This document shows, in pieces, positions 38,713 through 50,638 of a DNA stretch of 64,000 nt (position 1 is the stretch's first letter; the number at the start of each line of letters is the position of its first letter). Source of the DNA: Brassica napus (lineage: Eukaryota; Streptophyta; Magnoliopsida; Brassicales; Brassicaceae). The translations under genes were made by a program, and so were the position numbers. The stretch lies in the NCBI RefSeq assembly GCF_020379485.1, contig NC_063434.1, positions 28,777,401 through 28,841,400 on the forward strand, in the 5' to 3' direction. The notes below the pieces were generated by a model. It had not been told where the DNA came from, did no database searches, and saw nothing but the letters and a program-made list of their open reading frames with translations.

Positions 38713-40512
38713 ATGACGACGACGACGACGATTCTTCCCACTTCCGAAGGAGATCCGTTTCTCTCCGTCGTCCGATTCACTTCTCAGCTCGCCGAGGTAC
38801 CACCACCTCACTAACATCATAAACCATTTCGTTTCGTAGATCTGATTGAGTGGTAGACTAGAATAGCTTCAGCTGATTTTTGAACTCAATTAGGCTTCAG
38901 AGCCAGAAATCGCCAGGCTTTGCAAAGAAGCCGAGGAGTTCATAGTAGCACGAAAGTGGTTGGAGTTAGCTTCTTTACTAGTAGCTTCAGCTGAATTGGC
39001 ATCTTCCAAGATTTCTCAGCAAGGTCTGTTTCTCTATACTCATTTTTGCGTGTGTGTGTTGTCGTCTCTCATCAGTTGTGTGTATCTTTGATTCAGATTT
39101 TGAGTGTACATACAGCATCATTTGCAGCATTGTCAAGAATGCCAATAGCCCTGAGGATGATGTCCTGGATATCGTGAAAGTTATTTCTGCTAAGCTTGTT
39201 CAGCAACCAAATGATAAAGCTTCACTTCGTTTGAAGATGTATGCTTTCTTTCCAGCTTATAAGTTCAAAAAGTGATTTGTTTATAAGTTACATACTTACT
39301 CATTCTTTTTTTTTGGTATTTGTATAGCCTCTTCAATCTATATAGCCTTCTGGACCACCCGTATGCTCGTTTTCAAGTCTACATGAAAGCTTTATCCCTA
39401 GCTGTTACTGGGAAGGTTACCGAGTATGTAATTCCTTCTTTTAAGAAGATTGATAGTTTTTTGGAAGAGTGGAGTATGACATTAAAGATCAGAGGGAACT
39501 CTTCCTTGCCATTGCTAATGTGCTGAGAGAAAACAAAGGTACTGCACCATAATTATTACTTCATCATCAGTAATTCTCTACCTGGTTTCCTTCTTTCGTT
39601 TCCATCATGATTTTTGTCTTCTCTTATACACATCCAGCTTGGTGAAAGAATCCCTCAAGTTCTTGACAAAGTATCTAACGACTTTCTCCAAGAGGATGCT
39701 CAGGCCTTAGGTGAAGCTAAGGAAGAGGCTGTGCGTGCAGTTATTGAATTTGTAAAAGCTCCCAACATCTTCCAGGTATCATAATTCGTAAAAACATAGT
39801 GTGATTGGGATGTCTAGGATCCTGTCTTTCATGTCTAAGATCCGTCATAATTACATCAATGTTTCTGTAACTGCAGTGTGATTTATTGGACTTGCCAGCC
39901 GTAGCACAACTAGAGAAGGATCCTAAATATGGACCAGTTCACCAGCTGCTGAAGATCTTTCTAACTCAGAGGCTTAATGCTTACAGGAATTCCAAACTGC
40001 AAATTCAGAATGTCTGCAAAGCTATGGTAACCAAATTGTAAATCCGTTTACTGCTTTTTCTGTAAACACGTCCCATCTCCGGAGAAAATCCTTAATTTCT
40101 ATTTCTGGTGGTCCTTAGGACTTGTCGATGAAGACTGTGTAACAAAGATGAGATTGTTGTCACTAGTGCACTTAGCGTCTGATGAATTTGGCAAAATACC
40201 TTACACCTCAATTAAAGACACTCTACAGGTATACAAACTCAGAAACCCTGAAATAATGGTAATATATTTTTTAGTTTCTTACTGTTCTGTGTGTTTCAGT
40301 TAAAGGGAGAGGAGGTTGAACCATGGATCGTGAAGGCAATAACTGCGAAGCTGATTGATTGTAAAATGGATCAGATAAACCAAGCTGTCATTATCAGGCA
40401 AGTTGCATCAGTAGAAACTTTGTATTTATATGTCTATGGATGCTCATTCATTCATAATTTGATGGTATGATTCATATCTTTCAGCCGCTGTTCTGAGCGT
40501 AAATTCGGATCA
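38713..40512 (+). pseudogene. TIF3M1: eIF3 subunit m (PCI-domain), frameshifted and 3'-truncated
   Basis: Exons at 38713-38796, 38894-39023, 39097-39238, 39328-39538, about 39639-39775, 39877-40026, 40119-40228, about 40301-40398 and 40487-40512 follow Arabidopsis At3g02200. Recognisable segments include FLSVVRFTSQLAE, ARFQVYMKAL, AVRAVIEFVKAPNIFQ and EPWIVKAITAKL. Intact eIF3m is a scaffold subunit of translation initiation factor 3. Here the frame is lost after LEEW (near 39476), again within TTFS (near 39690), and a G is missing at about 39988 compared with the duplicate at 27500. The intron at 40399 would use a GC donor. Homology stops at RCSERKFG (40512), where RPK2 code begins directly; the eIF3m C-terminus is absent. 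Confidence 0.88.
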
Positions 40513-43500
40513 GATGGCGTTTCTCCCCCTAGAAAGATGCCTCCGATCATATTTTTCTCTTTCTGGTTACTCTGTATCACAACCTGTCTCCCCGGAAGAA
40601 TCACAGTATTAGCTGATTCGGACAAATCGGTGCTGCTTCGGTTTAAGGAAACGGTATCGGATCCTGGTTCGATTCTAGCTAGTTGGGTCAATGAGAGCGA
40701 AGATTACTGCTCCTGGTTTGGCGTATCTTGCGACTCGACCTCCCGAGTCATGGCTCTTAACATCAGTGGCTCTGGAAGCGATAAGGGGAGCTCTAAATTA
40801 GTCGAAACCGTTTCACTTGTGCTGATATTGGCAAGTTTCCTCTGTATGGGTTTGGTATTCGGAGGGTTTGCGCCGGAAAGCTTGGGAACTTTGGTTGGGA
40901 ATTTGCCTTCTGTCATTGTGGGTCTCACAGAACTTAGGGTTTTGTCTCTGCCCTTCAATTCGTTTAGCGGAGAGATTCCTGTTGGAATCTGGGAAATGGA
41001 GAAGCTGGAAGTTCTTGATCTTGAAGGGAATTTGATGTCCGGGTCATTGCCTGTTCAGTTTACGGGGCTACGGAGTTTGCGGGTCATGAATCTAGGGTTT
41101 AACAGATTTTCAGGTGAAATCCCTAGTTCTCTGCAGAATCTTTCCAAGTTGGAGATTCTGAACTTAGGTGGTAACAAGCTTAATGGAACTGTTCCTGGTT
41201 TTGTCGGGAGATTCAGAGTGGTGCACTTGCTGTTAAACTGGCTTGAAGGCTCTCTGCCTAAAGATATTGGTGATAACTGTGGAAAGCTTGAGCATTTGGA
41301 TCTGTCTGGTAATTTCTTATCTGGGAGAATTCCAGAGAGTTTGGGGAGTTGTCGTGGTTTGAAGTCATTGTTGTTGTATATGAATACGTTGGAAGAGACC
41401 ATCCCTTCAGAGTTTGGGAATCTTGGGAAGCTTGAGGTTTTGGATGTTTCGAAGAACACTCTTAGTGGTCCGTTACCTGCAGAGCTTGGGAATTGCTCTT
41501 CCTTGTCTGTTCTTGTGCTATCGAACCTGTACAATGTGTATGAAGACATTAGCAGCGTCAGAGGGGAGTCAGATCAACCTCCAGGCGCTGATTTAACCTC
41601 CATGACCGAAGATTTCAATTTCTATCAAGGAGGGATTCCGGAGGAAATCACTAGGCTTCCAAAGCTAAAGATACTTTGGGTGCCGAGAGCTACATTAGAA
41701 GGGAGGTTTCCACGAGATTGGGGTTCATGTCAAAGCTTGGAGATGGTTAATTTGGGTCAGAACTTCTTTAAGGGGAGATTCCTGTAGGTCTTAGTAAATG
41801 CAAGAACCTTCGTCTTCTTGACTTGAGCTCGAATATGCTTACCGAGAGCTTCTCAAAGAGATGTCGGTTCCCTGCATGAGTGTCTTTGACGTTGGCGGAA
41901 ACAGCTTATCGGGTTTAATCCCGGAGTTTCTCAGCAATACCACAACCCATTGTCCTCCTGTTGTTTACTTTGACGGGTTTTCTATTGAATCTTATAACGC
42001 CGACCCTTCGTCTGTTTATCTCTCCTTCTTCACCGAGCAGGCTCAAGTTGGAGCTTCCCTGACTGCTGTTGGAGGTGACGGAAGTCCTGCTGTGTTTCAT
42101 AACTTCGCAGACAACAACTTCACTGGAACTCTCAAGTCTGTACCAATTGCACAAGAGCGGTTGGGAAAGAACATCTCTTTCATATTTTCTGGTGGAGGGA
42201 ATCAGTTGTACGGGCAATTCCCTGGGAATCTGTTTGATAGCTGCGACAAACTCAAAGCTGTCTACGTCAACGTAAGCTTCAACAAGCTCTCAGGTCGGAT
42301 TCCTGAAGGGCTCAGCAACATGTGTCCTTCTCTTAAGATTCTTGATGCTTCCTTGAATCAGATCTTTGGGACAATTCCATCGAGCCTTGGGGATCTATCT
42401 TCGCTTGTTGCACTTAATCTGAGCTGGAATCAGTTGCAAGGTCATCTACCGGGAAGCCTGGGGAAGAAGATGAATGCTTTGACGTTTCTTTCGTTTGCGA
42501 ATAATAACCTGACGGGGCAAATCCCTGAGGGTTTTGGTCAGTTGCATTCCCTGCAAGTTCTTGATCTCTCCTCAAATTCTCTATCCGGCGGGTATTCCTC
42601 ATGATTTCGTCAACTTGAAGAATCTCACTGTGCTGCTTCTCAACAACAACAACCTCTCTGGACAAATCCCCACGGGTTTCTCTACTTTTGCGGTTTTCAA
42701 TGTCTCCTCCAACAATATGTCAGGTCCTGTTCCTCCAACCAATGGATTGACCAAATGCAGCAGTGTGGTCGGAAACATGTATCTTCAGCCTTGCCGTGTG
42801 TTCTCCCTGACAACACCATCTTCGGATCCCAGAGGCCCCATGGCAGATTCTAGCACGCAGGATTACGCATCTTCCCCTGTCGAAAACATCCGTCTCAGAA
42901 CTCAGGAAGAGACGGTTCAACTCGCTAGAGATTGCTTCCATAGCATCTGCGTCAGCCATTGTCTCAGTTCTGATCGCTCTTGTGATTCTCTTCTTCTACA
43001 CGAGGAAATGGCATCCGAAATCGAAGGTCATGGCTACTACAAAACGAGAAGTCACTATGTTCATGGACATGGGAGTTGCAATAACCTTCGACAACGTTGT
43101 TAGAGCCACGGGAAACTTCAATGCGAGCAATCTGATCGGTAACGGTGGGTTTGGAGCAACGTACAAAGCTGAGATCTCTCAAGAGGTTATCGTCGCTATT
43201 AAACGCCTCTCGATTGGACGGTTCCAAGGCGTCCAACAGTTCCATGCAGAGATAAAAACACTAGGTAGGCTTAGACACCCGAACCTGGTCACTCTCATTG
43301 GTTACCACGCGAGCGAAACCGAGATGTTCTTGGTTTACAACTATCTCCCGGGAGGCAACCTCGAGAAGTTCATCCAAGAGCGATCCACAAGAGCTGTAGA
43401 TTGGAGAAATCTTCACAAGATCGCGCTTGACATAGCTAGAGCTCTCGCTTACCTCCACGACCAATGCGTCCCACGAGTTCTTCACCGTGATGTCAAACCA

Positions 43501-43953
43501 AGCAACATCCTCTTAGACAATGATCACAACGCATATTTATCGGACTTTGGATTAGCGAGGTTGCTCGGGACATCAGAGACGCACGCAACAACGGGCGTGG
43601 CTGGTACGTTCGGATATGTAGCGCCTGAGTACGCGATGACTTGTCGGTTTCAGATAAAGCGGATGTTTACAGCTACGGAGTGGTGCTTCTGGAGCTGCTT
43701 CAGACAAGAAAGCGCTTGATCCGTCGTTTGTTTCGTACGGTAATGGATTCAACATTGTGCAGTGGGGTTGTATGTTGTTGAAACAAGGACGGGCCAAGGA
43801 GTTTTTCACGGCAGGGTTATGGGATGCTGGTCCGCACGATGATCTCGTTGAGGTTCTGCATTTAGCGGTTATTTGTACTGTGGATTCTCTATCGACGAGG
43901 CCGACGATGAAGCAAGTTGTACGGCGGTTGAAGCAGCTTCAGCCGCCGTGTTA
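40513..43953 (+). pseudogene. RPK2: RPK2/TOAD2 leucine-rich-repeat receptor kinase, frameshifted
   Basis: Starting near codon 10 of RPK2, the sequence encodes [21 protein letters not shown] (LRR N-cap), about 20 leucine-rich repeats, a transmembrane region near 42950, and a kinase domain with [26 protein letters not shown] and DFGLARLL. It ends [12 protein letters not shown]. The single exon of the normal gene is broken by frame changes near 40795, 41775, 41848, 42592, 42885, 43655 and 43720, so no full receptor can be translated. RPK2 works at the plasma membrane in CLV3/CLE signalling, anther development and embryo patterning. The longest piece (40537-41787) could give a 416-residue ectodomain-like product. 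Coding similarity stays high, suggesting recent loss of function. Confidence 0.9.
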
Positions 43954-44123
43954 GCTCTTCCCCCAGTAATTTGTATTTGATTATTTTTTTTATTTGTACA
44001 GTTGTAAACATACTTGTGTAGTTAACATGTTGTGTAGTAGTTAGAAGAAGAGATGTATATATTAACAAAAAGGTATAGAAAGTTTGATCTCTGAGTTGAT
44101 GATGGCAGGAACTTGTGTTCTTT

Positions 44124-44194
44124 GATTAGGCTGCAGAGCCAGAAATCCCCAGAGGCTATGTAGGGAGGATGAGAAGTTCATAGTAGCAAGAGTT
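44124..44194 (+). pseudogene. Third eIF3m remnant (exon 2)
   Basis: GGCTGCAGAGCCAGAAAT, then GAGAAGTTCATAGTAGCA, repeat the start of eIF3m exon 2 (38894-38960) with an internal loss. It follows RPK2 by 170 bases and is followed by the 350-bp repeats. Confidence 0.75.
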
Positions 44195-44383
44195 GTTATA
44201 TGTTCAATGCTTAATTTAAAATAATATACCTCTCATTTTTGTCAATAAAATTTTCAGGTAACAAAGTTGAAGTTTAATCGAAACAATAAGCACAATCAGT
44301 TTTGCAAAATCTCATAAGAGAATCAAATTTAGAAACTGCAACAGTATTTAGTTTACTTCGGCAATGTAGATGATTCATTTTGT

Positions 44384-45310
44384 ACCATGAAAAAGAGCTT
44401 AGAATACATTAATAAAAATTTTAGAATGTGAGTTCTAATTTTAAAACATCACTAAAGATTATAGCTTTAGTATAAAAATATTTACCAAAAACTCAATATT
44501 TTTGTAGGGGTTAACACATGCATTTTGAGAAAATTTGTCAAAAATACGACAATATTGTTTTAAATGCAAAGTTTCATCCTGCACTAACATATGATGATGT
44601 TCAAAGAGGTATGAAGCCTCTTTGTCTCCGTTTTCAAAAAATAGTGTTTTTTATAGTGGTTATTTCCATCGATTTATGGAGTATTATGAAGTTTTACTAA
44701 ATTAATTGATAAAAAACTATAACGCTTTACATATACCATAAAAGAGCTTAAATACATTAATACAAATTAGAATGTGGTTAGAAATTTTTAAACAACAATA
44801 AAAATTATAGGCTTCAGTATATAAAACATTTACCAAAAACTCATATTTTCGTAGGGGTTAACACATAGATTTTGAGAAAATTCAAAAAATACGACAATAT
44901 TGTTTTAATGCCTAGTTGCATCCTGCACTAATATATGATGATGTTCAAAGAGGTTTGAACTTTTGTTGTACATGAAAAAGGTTAGATACAAATTATAGAA
45001 TGTGGTTCGAAATAAAACAACACTAAAGAATGTGATTTCGAAATTTTAAACAACACTAAAGATTAAATGCCCATAGATTTTGAGATAAATTCAAAAATAT
45101 TTACAATATTGTTTTAATGCAATAGTTTCATACCTAGCACTACTAAATAGATGTCCAAGAGGTTGGGAGGCTTTGTCATCTCCGTTTATCAAGAAAATAA
45201 TAATTTATAGTGGTTATTCCATCGATTTAGGAATAATATTATAAGTTTTACTAAATCATTGATGTACAACAATTGAACGATTCTCATTTACCATGAAAAG
45301 AGTTTTACAA
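44384..45310. repeat. Tandem repeat of about 350 bp, broken by the assembly gap
   Basis: Units begin near 44389, 44739, 44974 (after a shortened unit) and 45295 with (A)AAGAGCTTA..ATACATT-like sequence, and share GTAGGGGTTAACACAT, ACGACAATATTGTTTTAA, CATCCTGCACTAA and TATAGTGGTTATT in order. The period of about 350 bases resembles Brassiceae satellite families, but I cannot assign one from memory. Confidence 0.8.
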
Positions 45311-45410
45311 NNNNNNNNNNNNNNNNNNNNNNNNNNNNNNNNNNNNNNNNNNNNNNNNNNNNNNNNNNNNNNNNNNNNNNNNNNNNNNNNNNNNNNNNNN
45401 NNNNNNNNNN
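45311..45410. other. Assembly gap (100 N)
   Basis: Exactly 100 unknown bases, a conventional placeholder, so the true distance is unknown. Satellite lies on one side and a truncated gene on the other. Confidence 0.99.
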
Positions 45411-45479
45411 TGAACGACTTTGATTGTGACCAAATATTTTTAACCAGACACTAACCAAATAAACACAAGAACAACTTAC

Positions 45480-46818
45480 CCAGTCATGGCAAGACAACAT
45501 GAAGTGATCAAAACCATCGCTTGTGTTCCAATACGGATATTTCTCGGAAATAATCTGAACATAGTCGACGATGACACGTTCCAAGACAGCCTTGTCTCGA
45601 ACAACGGGATCGAAGAGGTGGTGAAGAATCATGACAACACTAAAAGGTAAGAAGTAGACATGAGCCTTGTCGGGATCTCGGGTCCGATATGTAAGAACAT
45701 CGTTTTCCATAAAGTTTAGCAACAATCCTTCCATGGAGTATATGTCTTTACAAAGACCATAGTGAAAAATTGGTGGATCTCCTTCTTCATAAACGTATAT
45801 CTTAAACATCTTCTCCATAAGAAGATAGCTTCTGCCACAATGAAAGATGTTAATATAGGTAACTTCTGTGACAAACATAAACGCATAGGATACAATTTTT
45901 ACCGATGAAATGCATAAGGGTTCCGATAAATCTCGCCATGAGGAACATAGTCTTCATCTCTTAGAGGAGATGATGTTGTAGAATTAGGATTTAGTTGGGC
46001 TTCTCTGATCAACGCCCTCGCGGTTGCTAATTCCGCTTCTACTTTCTTGTCTCTTTTCCAGGATAAAGAACCTGGATTTGATCCGTTCCTCTTCCTTTTT
46101 TCCTTCAATATACAAAAGCAAAACATAATTATTTATATTCACTATATGTTACTCACATTAGACACTGATTATTTGCATGTGCATGCATCTACTTTAACGT
46201 GGTGTTTTTGGTAAAGGAAGTTACCGCATTTGCTACTTCAAACATAAAATGGTTAGTTAGACAAGTAAAAATCAGGATTGGATCTGAAGTTGAGACTATA
46301 AACGTTTTATGGTTAATCTTAATAAAAAGAAATTTCGACAACTAGGCTGCTTTACACGAATTATGTATAATATATAGTTCTATAAAATTTTGGAGTACAA
46401 ATTAAGCTAATGTTTCATTAGTTTATATCTAGAACCATCCCTGGTCGAGAGAGTTTTTTCCGTTTCCATTTGCTTTTGTATTTATATGATGTAGTAGTAG
46501 TTTTTCCAAATTCATAGCTCTATGTTAAAAATTTATAGACAAAATCTCTTTGTCTATAGAAACATAACACAAACAATTAAACCGAAGTTTTAAACATTTA
46601 TTACAATCAAAATGTGGATGAAAAGGAATAAAGATGGACATATATACCGTGATGAAGGCGGAGGAAAAGGAAGAGGTCCATAGTGAAGAAGATGATGTTG
46701 AGAAATAAAGATGGTGAGATGTATTTGGATCCTTTGCAATGAAAATGGCAAATACAACAGCGAAAGTGGCAAATGCCAAGAGAAAGGCGTTCAAGTATTT
46801 TGGAAGGTAATCTCTCAT
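45480..46818 (-). CDS. GT47 exostosin-family glycosyltransferase, truncated at gap
   Basis: Three 5' exons survive, 46818-46648, 46102-45903 and 45831-45480, joining in phase to about 240 residues. MRDYLPKYLNAFLLAFATFA starts a type II signal anchor (about residues 8-29), placing the protein in the Golgi with a lumenal domain. The stem region is followed by the start of the exostosin domain: KIYVYEEGDPPIFHYG, DIYSMEGLLLNFME, RDPDKAHVYFLPFS and DGFDHFMLSCHDW, where the exon ends at a GT donor. The remaining two thirds, including the nucleotide-sugar-binding part, should lie beyond position 45480 but only gap and satellite are seen. Position beside COL9 suggests At3g07620. The acceptor sugar is unknown. 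It is either a gene interrupted by misassembly or a true truncation. Confidence 0.8.
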
Positions 46819-46831
46819 CCCTAACTTCCAC

Positions 46832-48029
46832 TTTCTTTTTCTTATTCCACTATTATGCTTCGTATTGGTGTGTTTGCGAGTGAGAGAGTGAAAGATGATG
46901 CTGAAACTAAGGAGATCTCGATCGAGTGAGCTAAATAAAGAGAATCATTTGTACACCACTTAACACATAACTGCTCCACATTGTCGATTTACGAATAATT
47001 AACAATATGTCAAATACATACTCCTTGTTTTTTGGTCCACCATATAAATTACTTCTCACTTTTTTTTTCTTTTTTTTCAGTCTCTTTTTCTCCCGATTAA
47101 TTTGGTTCGAATTTGTTTTTAAGATTTTGGATTATAGAATGGGGGTTTTTTCAAAATTCAAAATATCAATTAAACATTTTTTTTATAAAGGAACCAAAAG
47201 TAGGATGAATTCATAAACTTAAGTCGATATATCAAGTAGGGAAATATTTCATCTGAGTCTAGACTATAGGATTTGACATAATTAATTTTTTTTTTACTTT
47301 GAGTCAGTATGAATATATTACATAATAATATCAAAATTATTTATCTTAGAAAATGTAAATGCACCTTTTTATTAATTTTCTCCTAAATAAAACTAAAACT
47401 TGAATTAGTGTTATCATTTCTATAAACCCATAAGCTCTAGTTTTTATACAAAATAATATATTACATAAATTATGAATTGTAAAAATAGTACATACAAAAA
47501 TTTATATATGTCATCCATTTTTTTTATTTAATTTTAGTCTAATCAAACTACGAATAAAAATTGGTATCTAAATTATTTATATGATACTTGATTTGATTAC
47601 TTGATAATGTAAAAATTCCACCAGGAAAAAAAAATACAAGTCCACCAGTATTATGGGACGCTATATTTATAGTCAGTTCGGTCCATTAACGTAATTAGAA
47701 AAACCTTACAATAATATGACCCATTACTGCCAAGACCTGGCTCTTTATTGTAGCTTTTTGTTAAAACTCTTTTGCTCAGCCGTTCAAACAAAAAAAAAAG
47801 ACTCTTTTGCTCAGCTGAGTCAAAACCCATGTCTCTTAGGATCTTTCTATGAGAAATAGTTCCACTTCCTTTTTTTTGTGCGGTTCTTTTCTACCAAATA
47901 TTGAAACCTCAAAGATTTGAAAGAGCTTTTTGGGATTCTGGTATAAAAGGTTAGGTTAGGTCAACTCATGAGATAATCTCCTTATGTCACACAGCTAATG
48001 ATGTCCTCCTAGGAATAGGATATTTAATA
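46832..48029. other. Intergenic AT-rich region
   Basis: No gene seen. Likely holds the promoter of the exostosin-type gene at its left edge. Confidence 0.4.
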
Positions 48030-48284
48030 CTCCATCCATTTTTTTTTAATATGAGTCGTTTTAGAGAAATTTTTATGTTTTAAATTATATGACGTTTTTG
48101 ATTTTTTATATAAAATTTATTAAAAGTTAATGTTATATTATTGTACCTTCTATTTTATTATTGGTTGATTTATGGTTAAGTAAATAATTAGTGATGTTTT
48201 TGTTTAGAAAATGTAAGAAATTATTGATTTTCTTAATTTGTGTGCACGATTCTAAAACAATTTATATTAACAAAACGGAGAGAG
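48030..48284. mobile_element. Stowaway-type MITE, copy 2
   Basis: Diverged copy (255 bp) of the family at 29180 and 55515, with ends CTCCATCCATTT and ACGGAGAGAG and TA on both sides. It is the oldest-looking of the three. Confidence 0.8.
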
Positions 48285-49112
48285 TAGTATTATTGATGTT
48301 TTAAGTCGTGATTGGTGGGAGAGGCATATAATAAAGAAATAACAAAAAAGTTGGTGTTAAGTTCATAGAAAGGCACTAGTGAAGAATTAATAAGATAATT
48401 AATGTTATCTTAAGAAAAATAAGTGAAGTGTCATCAGCTGCCTCTAATATAAGCCGGTGGTTTTATATTCGAGGAATAAGAATACGATGTTTTTGTACGA
48501 GACTTCGGAAGTTCGGATCGTCCTAGAATCTTATCTAACTAACATTCCAGCATCATATTCAACTTGTTATTTTTGCCCAATCTCTCAGTGCGTCTTATCT
48601 TTAGCTCTTTTTCTCTCCTTTTTGCTTCCATTATCGTCGATTTTGTATTTTCAAGTTGTATTAACAAATATACAGTTATGGGTCATGCTTAGTAATATAA
48701 GCTAACTTTACATCCGTTTTGACTAAACACTAACCGTAAAGCTTAACCAAGTTTTACTCAGCTTTATTTCTTATAATGCTTACCGAGCAAAAATGAATAG
48801 AATAAGAAAGGAAAGATATTGAGCATTTGAAACATAGAGTTAGGTATATTTTAGAGTGTGATTTAGAATTTAGGACACTTCTGTAACAATTGTTTTCTAA
48901 TTTTTTTTTTTAAAGTTGCAGAGAAATTCATCAACTAAAAAAATCATTCAACCATTTTTTATTGTCTGTTCACGTTTTGCTTCTTTTTTTTTCTTTTAAT
49001 CCTTCAAATTTTTTTATGCGAGTCAAATGGGATCATCGACTATGGATTTCGGCAATAAGTAAAACTCTTTTATCTTAATTTATTCATATATTCGATTATT
49101 CGTAAAAGAAAT
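48285..49112. other. Intergenic region left of the retroposon
   Basis: Nothing identifiable. Short open frames here look random. Confidence 0.4.
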
Positions 49113-49131
49113 GGGTTTAGTGAACCGGTGA

Positions 49132-49961
49132 GTTCACCTTTTTTTTAAAATTCACTCAGGCGGAGCCCGAGACTTTTCTTTCTCTCTCTTCGTTTCTTAA
49201 CGGAGATGAGATTAGACGAAGCTTTCTCTGGTGTTCTACCAAATGTTTTGATTCCGGGAGACAGAGGCTCTTTCAGCCTTGTCGTCGTCGGCTTTTGATC
49301 TCGGGGAGGTAGAGGCTTCAGAAGCTCTGCGCCGTCGACAATAGAAGTTTATTTTCCTTTGTGATGCAATCAATGGGTTTAAAGCTTTGATTCTCTGGGA
49401 GTCGGAGAAGATCTCGACTGGGTCGATTGTATGCTCTCCGATACACGAAATCAAGGCAAGTAAGAAGATCTCGATTGGGTTGGTGTTTGAGATCTTGACT
49501 GGATCGGAGTTTGGGTTCTTCCTTGGATGAGATCTCGATTGGTCGATGATGCTCTTCGTGGAAGACGATGGATTTGTGCCACGGAGTTTCTATTCCGGTG
49601 ATACTTCGATGTAACGCCGGTGATGGCTCTGGTGACGATGTTCGAAGAAGTGAAAGGTAGAGGTGTCGGTGAAACACGTGTTCCTCATCGGTGAGGAGTT
49701 CAACACGTGTGTTTGGCCTTGATAATTAATCGACACGTGTGTGTGTGAGGTCTTGTGGGCTTGGGGTGCTGATGTTGGGCTTATCGCGCCGGGTAATGGA
49801 GGCGCTGATCCGGTTAATGATTTGGGCCGGTTTCGTGGGTTGGGCTTAAAACCCATTTAGTTTTCTATCCTTTTGTGTTTGTTTTTTTTTGGTAATGTAT
49901 GTGGGATTTCCTGTTGGGCTTTGTCCCTTAATAAACCTATTAGATGGCAAAAAAAAAAAAA
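49132..49961 (+). mobile_element. Retroposed sequence with poly(A) tail and 19-bp target duplication
   Basis: Perfect direct repeats GGGTTTAGTGAACCGGTGA occur at 49113-49131 and 49962-49980. The enclosed 830 bases end in a run of about 13 A (49949-49961), the signature of LINE-mediated retroposition. The interior has repeated AGATCTCGA(C/T)TGG-like motifs (49408-49545) but no recognised reverse transcriptase or host-gene code. It may be a 5'-truncated LINE, a SINE-like element, or a processed copy of an unrecognised transcript. Confidence 0.85.
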
Positions 49962-49980
49962 GGGTTTAGTGAACCGGTGA

Positions 49981-50630
49981 ACAATAGAATAAAGAAGAAA
50001 AGGACAAAAGAGATCGATCTATCATCATCATTGCAGAAGCGAATATTTGTTACATTGGTGAATAAAATCTACTAGTACTATTTATATTTAAATATTGTGC
50101 ACAGTTACATGACAATAATTAATTAATTATCTATATGGTCTCGTCGTTATACATACGTATCTAATTTGGCAGATATTTGTTAGTTTCCCCCTTTCTTTCC
50201 CGTCAAGAAAATATCTTTCGTTTTTTTTCGAACCAAAAGATATTTTATACTACTACGCCGACCGAAAAAGATATTTTAGTTTTTGTAAGGTCAAAGCAAA
50301 GGAGAGAGATATCATTCATTATTGCGACTTTCTGATTAAAAAGGCAAAACAATAGTACTACTACTAGTTTGTCCAAAAAAAAAAGTACTACTAGTAGTAT
50401 ATCTGAAACTTTTAAAGAAGCATTCTGATTCGTCGAAACGCATCGAAAAAGCGAACGCTTGAGAATCCATTATGGTACAGAAGCGCCACTTGGTGAATTC
50501 CAAGTCGCGAGTCACGAGTGCATTGTTTTCAGTACGCGCAGTCTTATGACAGAACATAAACTCCTTTTTCTACTATTATCCCTTCCTTTAATAATATCTG
50601 TCCGGACCATAAAGAATTTCTTGCTTTCAC
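49981..50630. other. Intergenic, upstream of COL9
   Basis: No gene seen. Contains COL9 upstream sequence. Confidence 0.4.
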
Positions 50631-50638
50631 TATAAATA
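50631..50638 (+). promoter_or_regulatory. TATA box of COL9
   Basis: TATAAATA in the context CACTATAAATACG. It is 847 bases before the ATG, which fits a long spliced leader: a GA repeat near 50834-50856, a likely leader intron, and an acceptor (TTTTTACAG) near 51447. Confidence 0.5.

Noticed and set aside
44518..44700. 60-codon ORF in the 350-bp repeat
   Set aside because: It falls within one repeat unit and is not conserved in the neighbouring units.
49236..49856. Three overlapping minus-strand ORFs of 72-119 codons
   Set aside because: They lie inside a poly(A)-tailed plus-strand retroposon, overlap each other in different frames and resemble no protein family.
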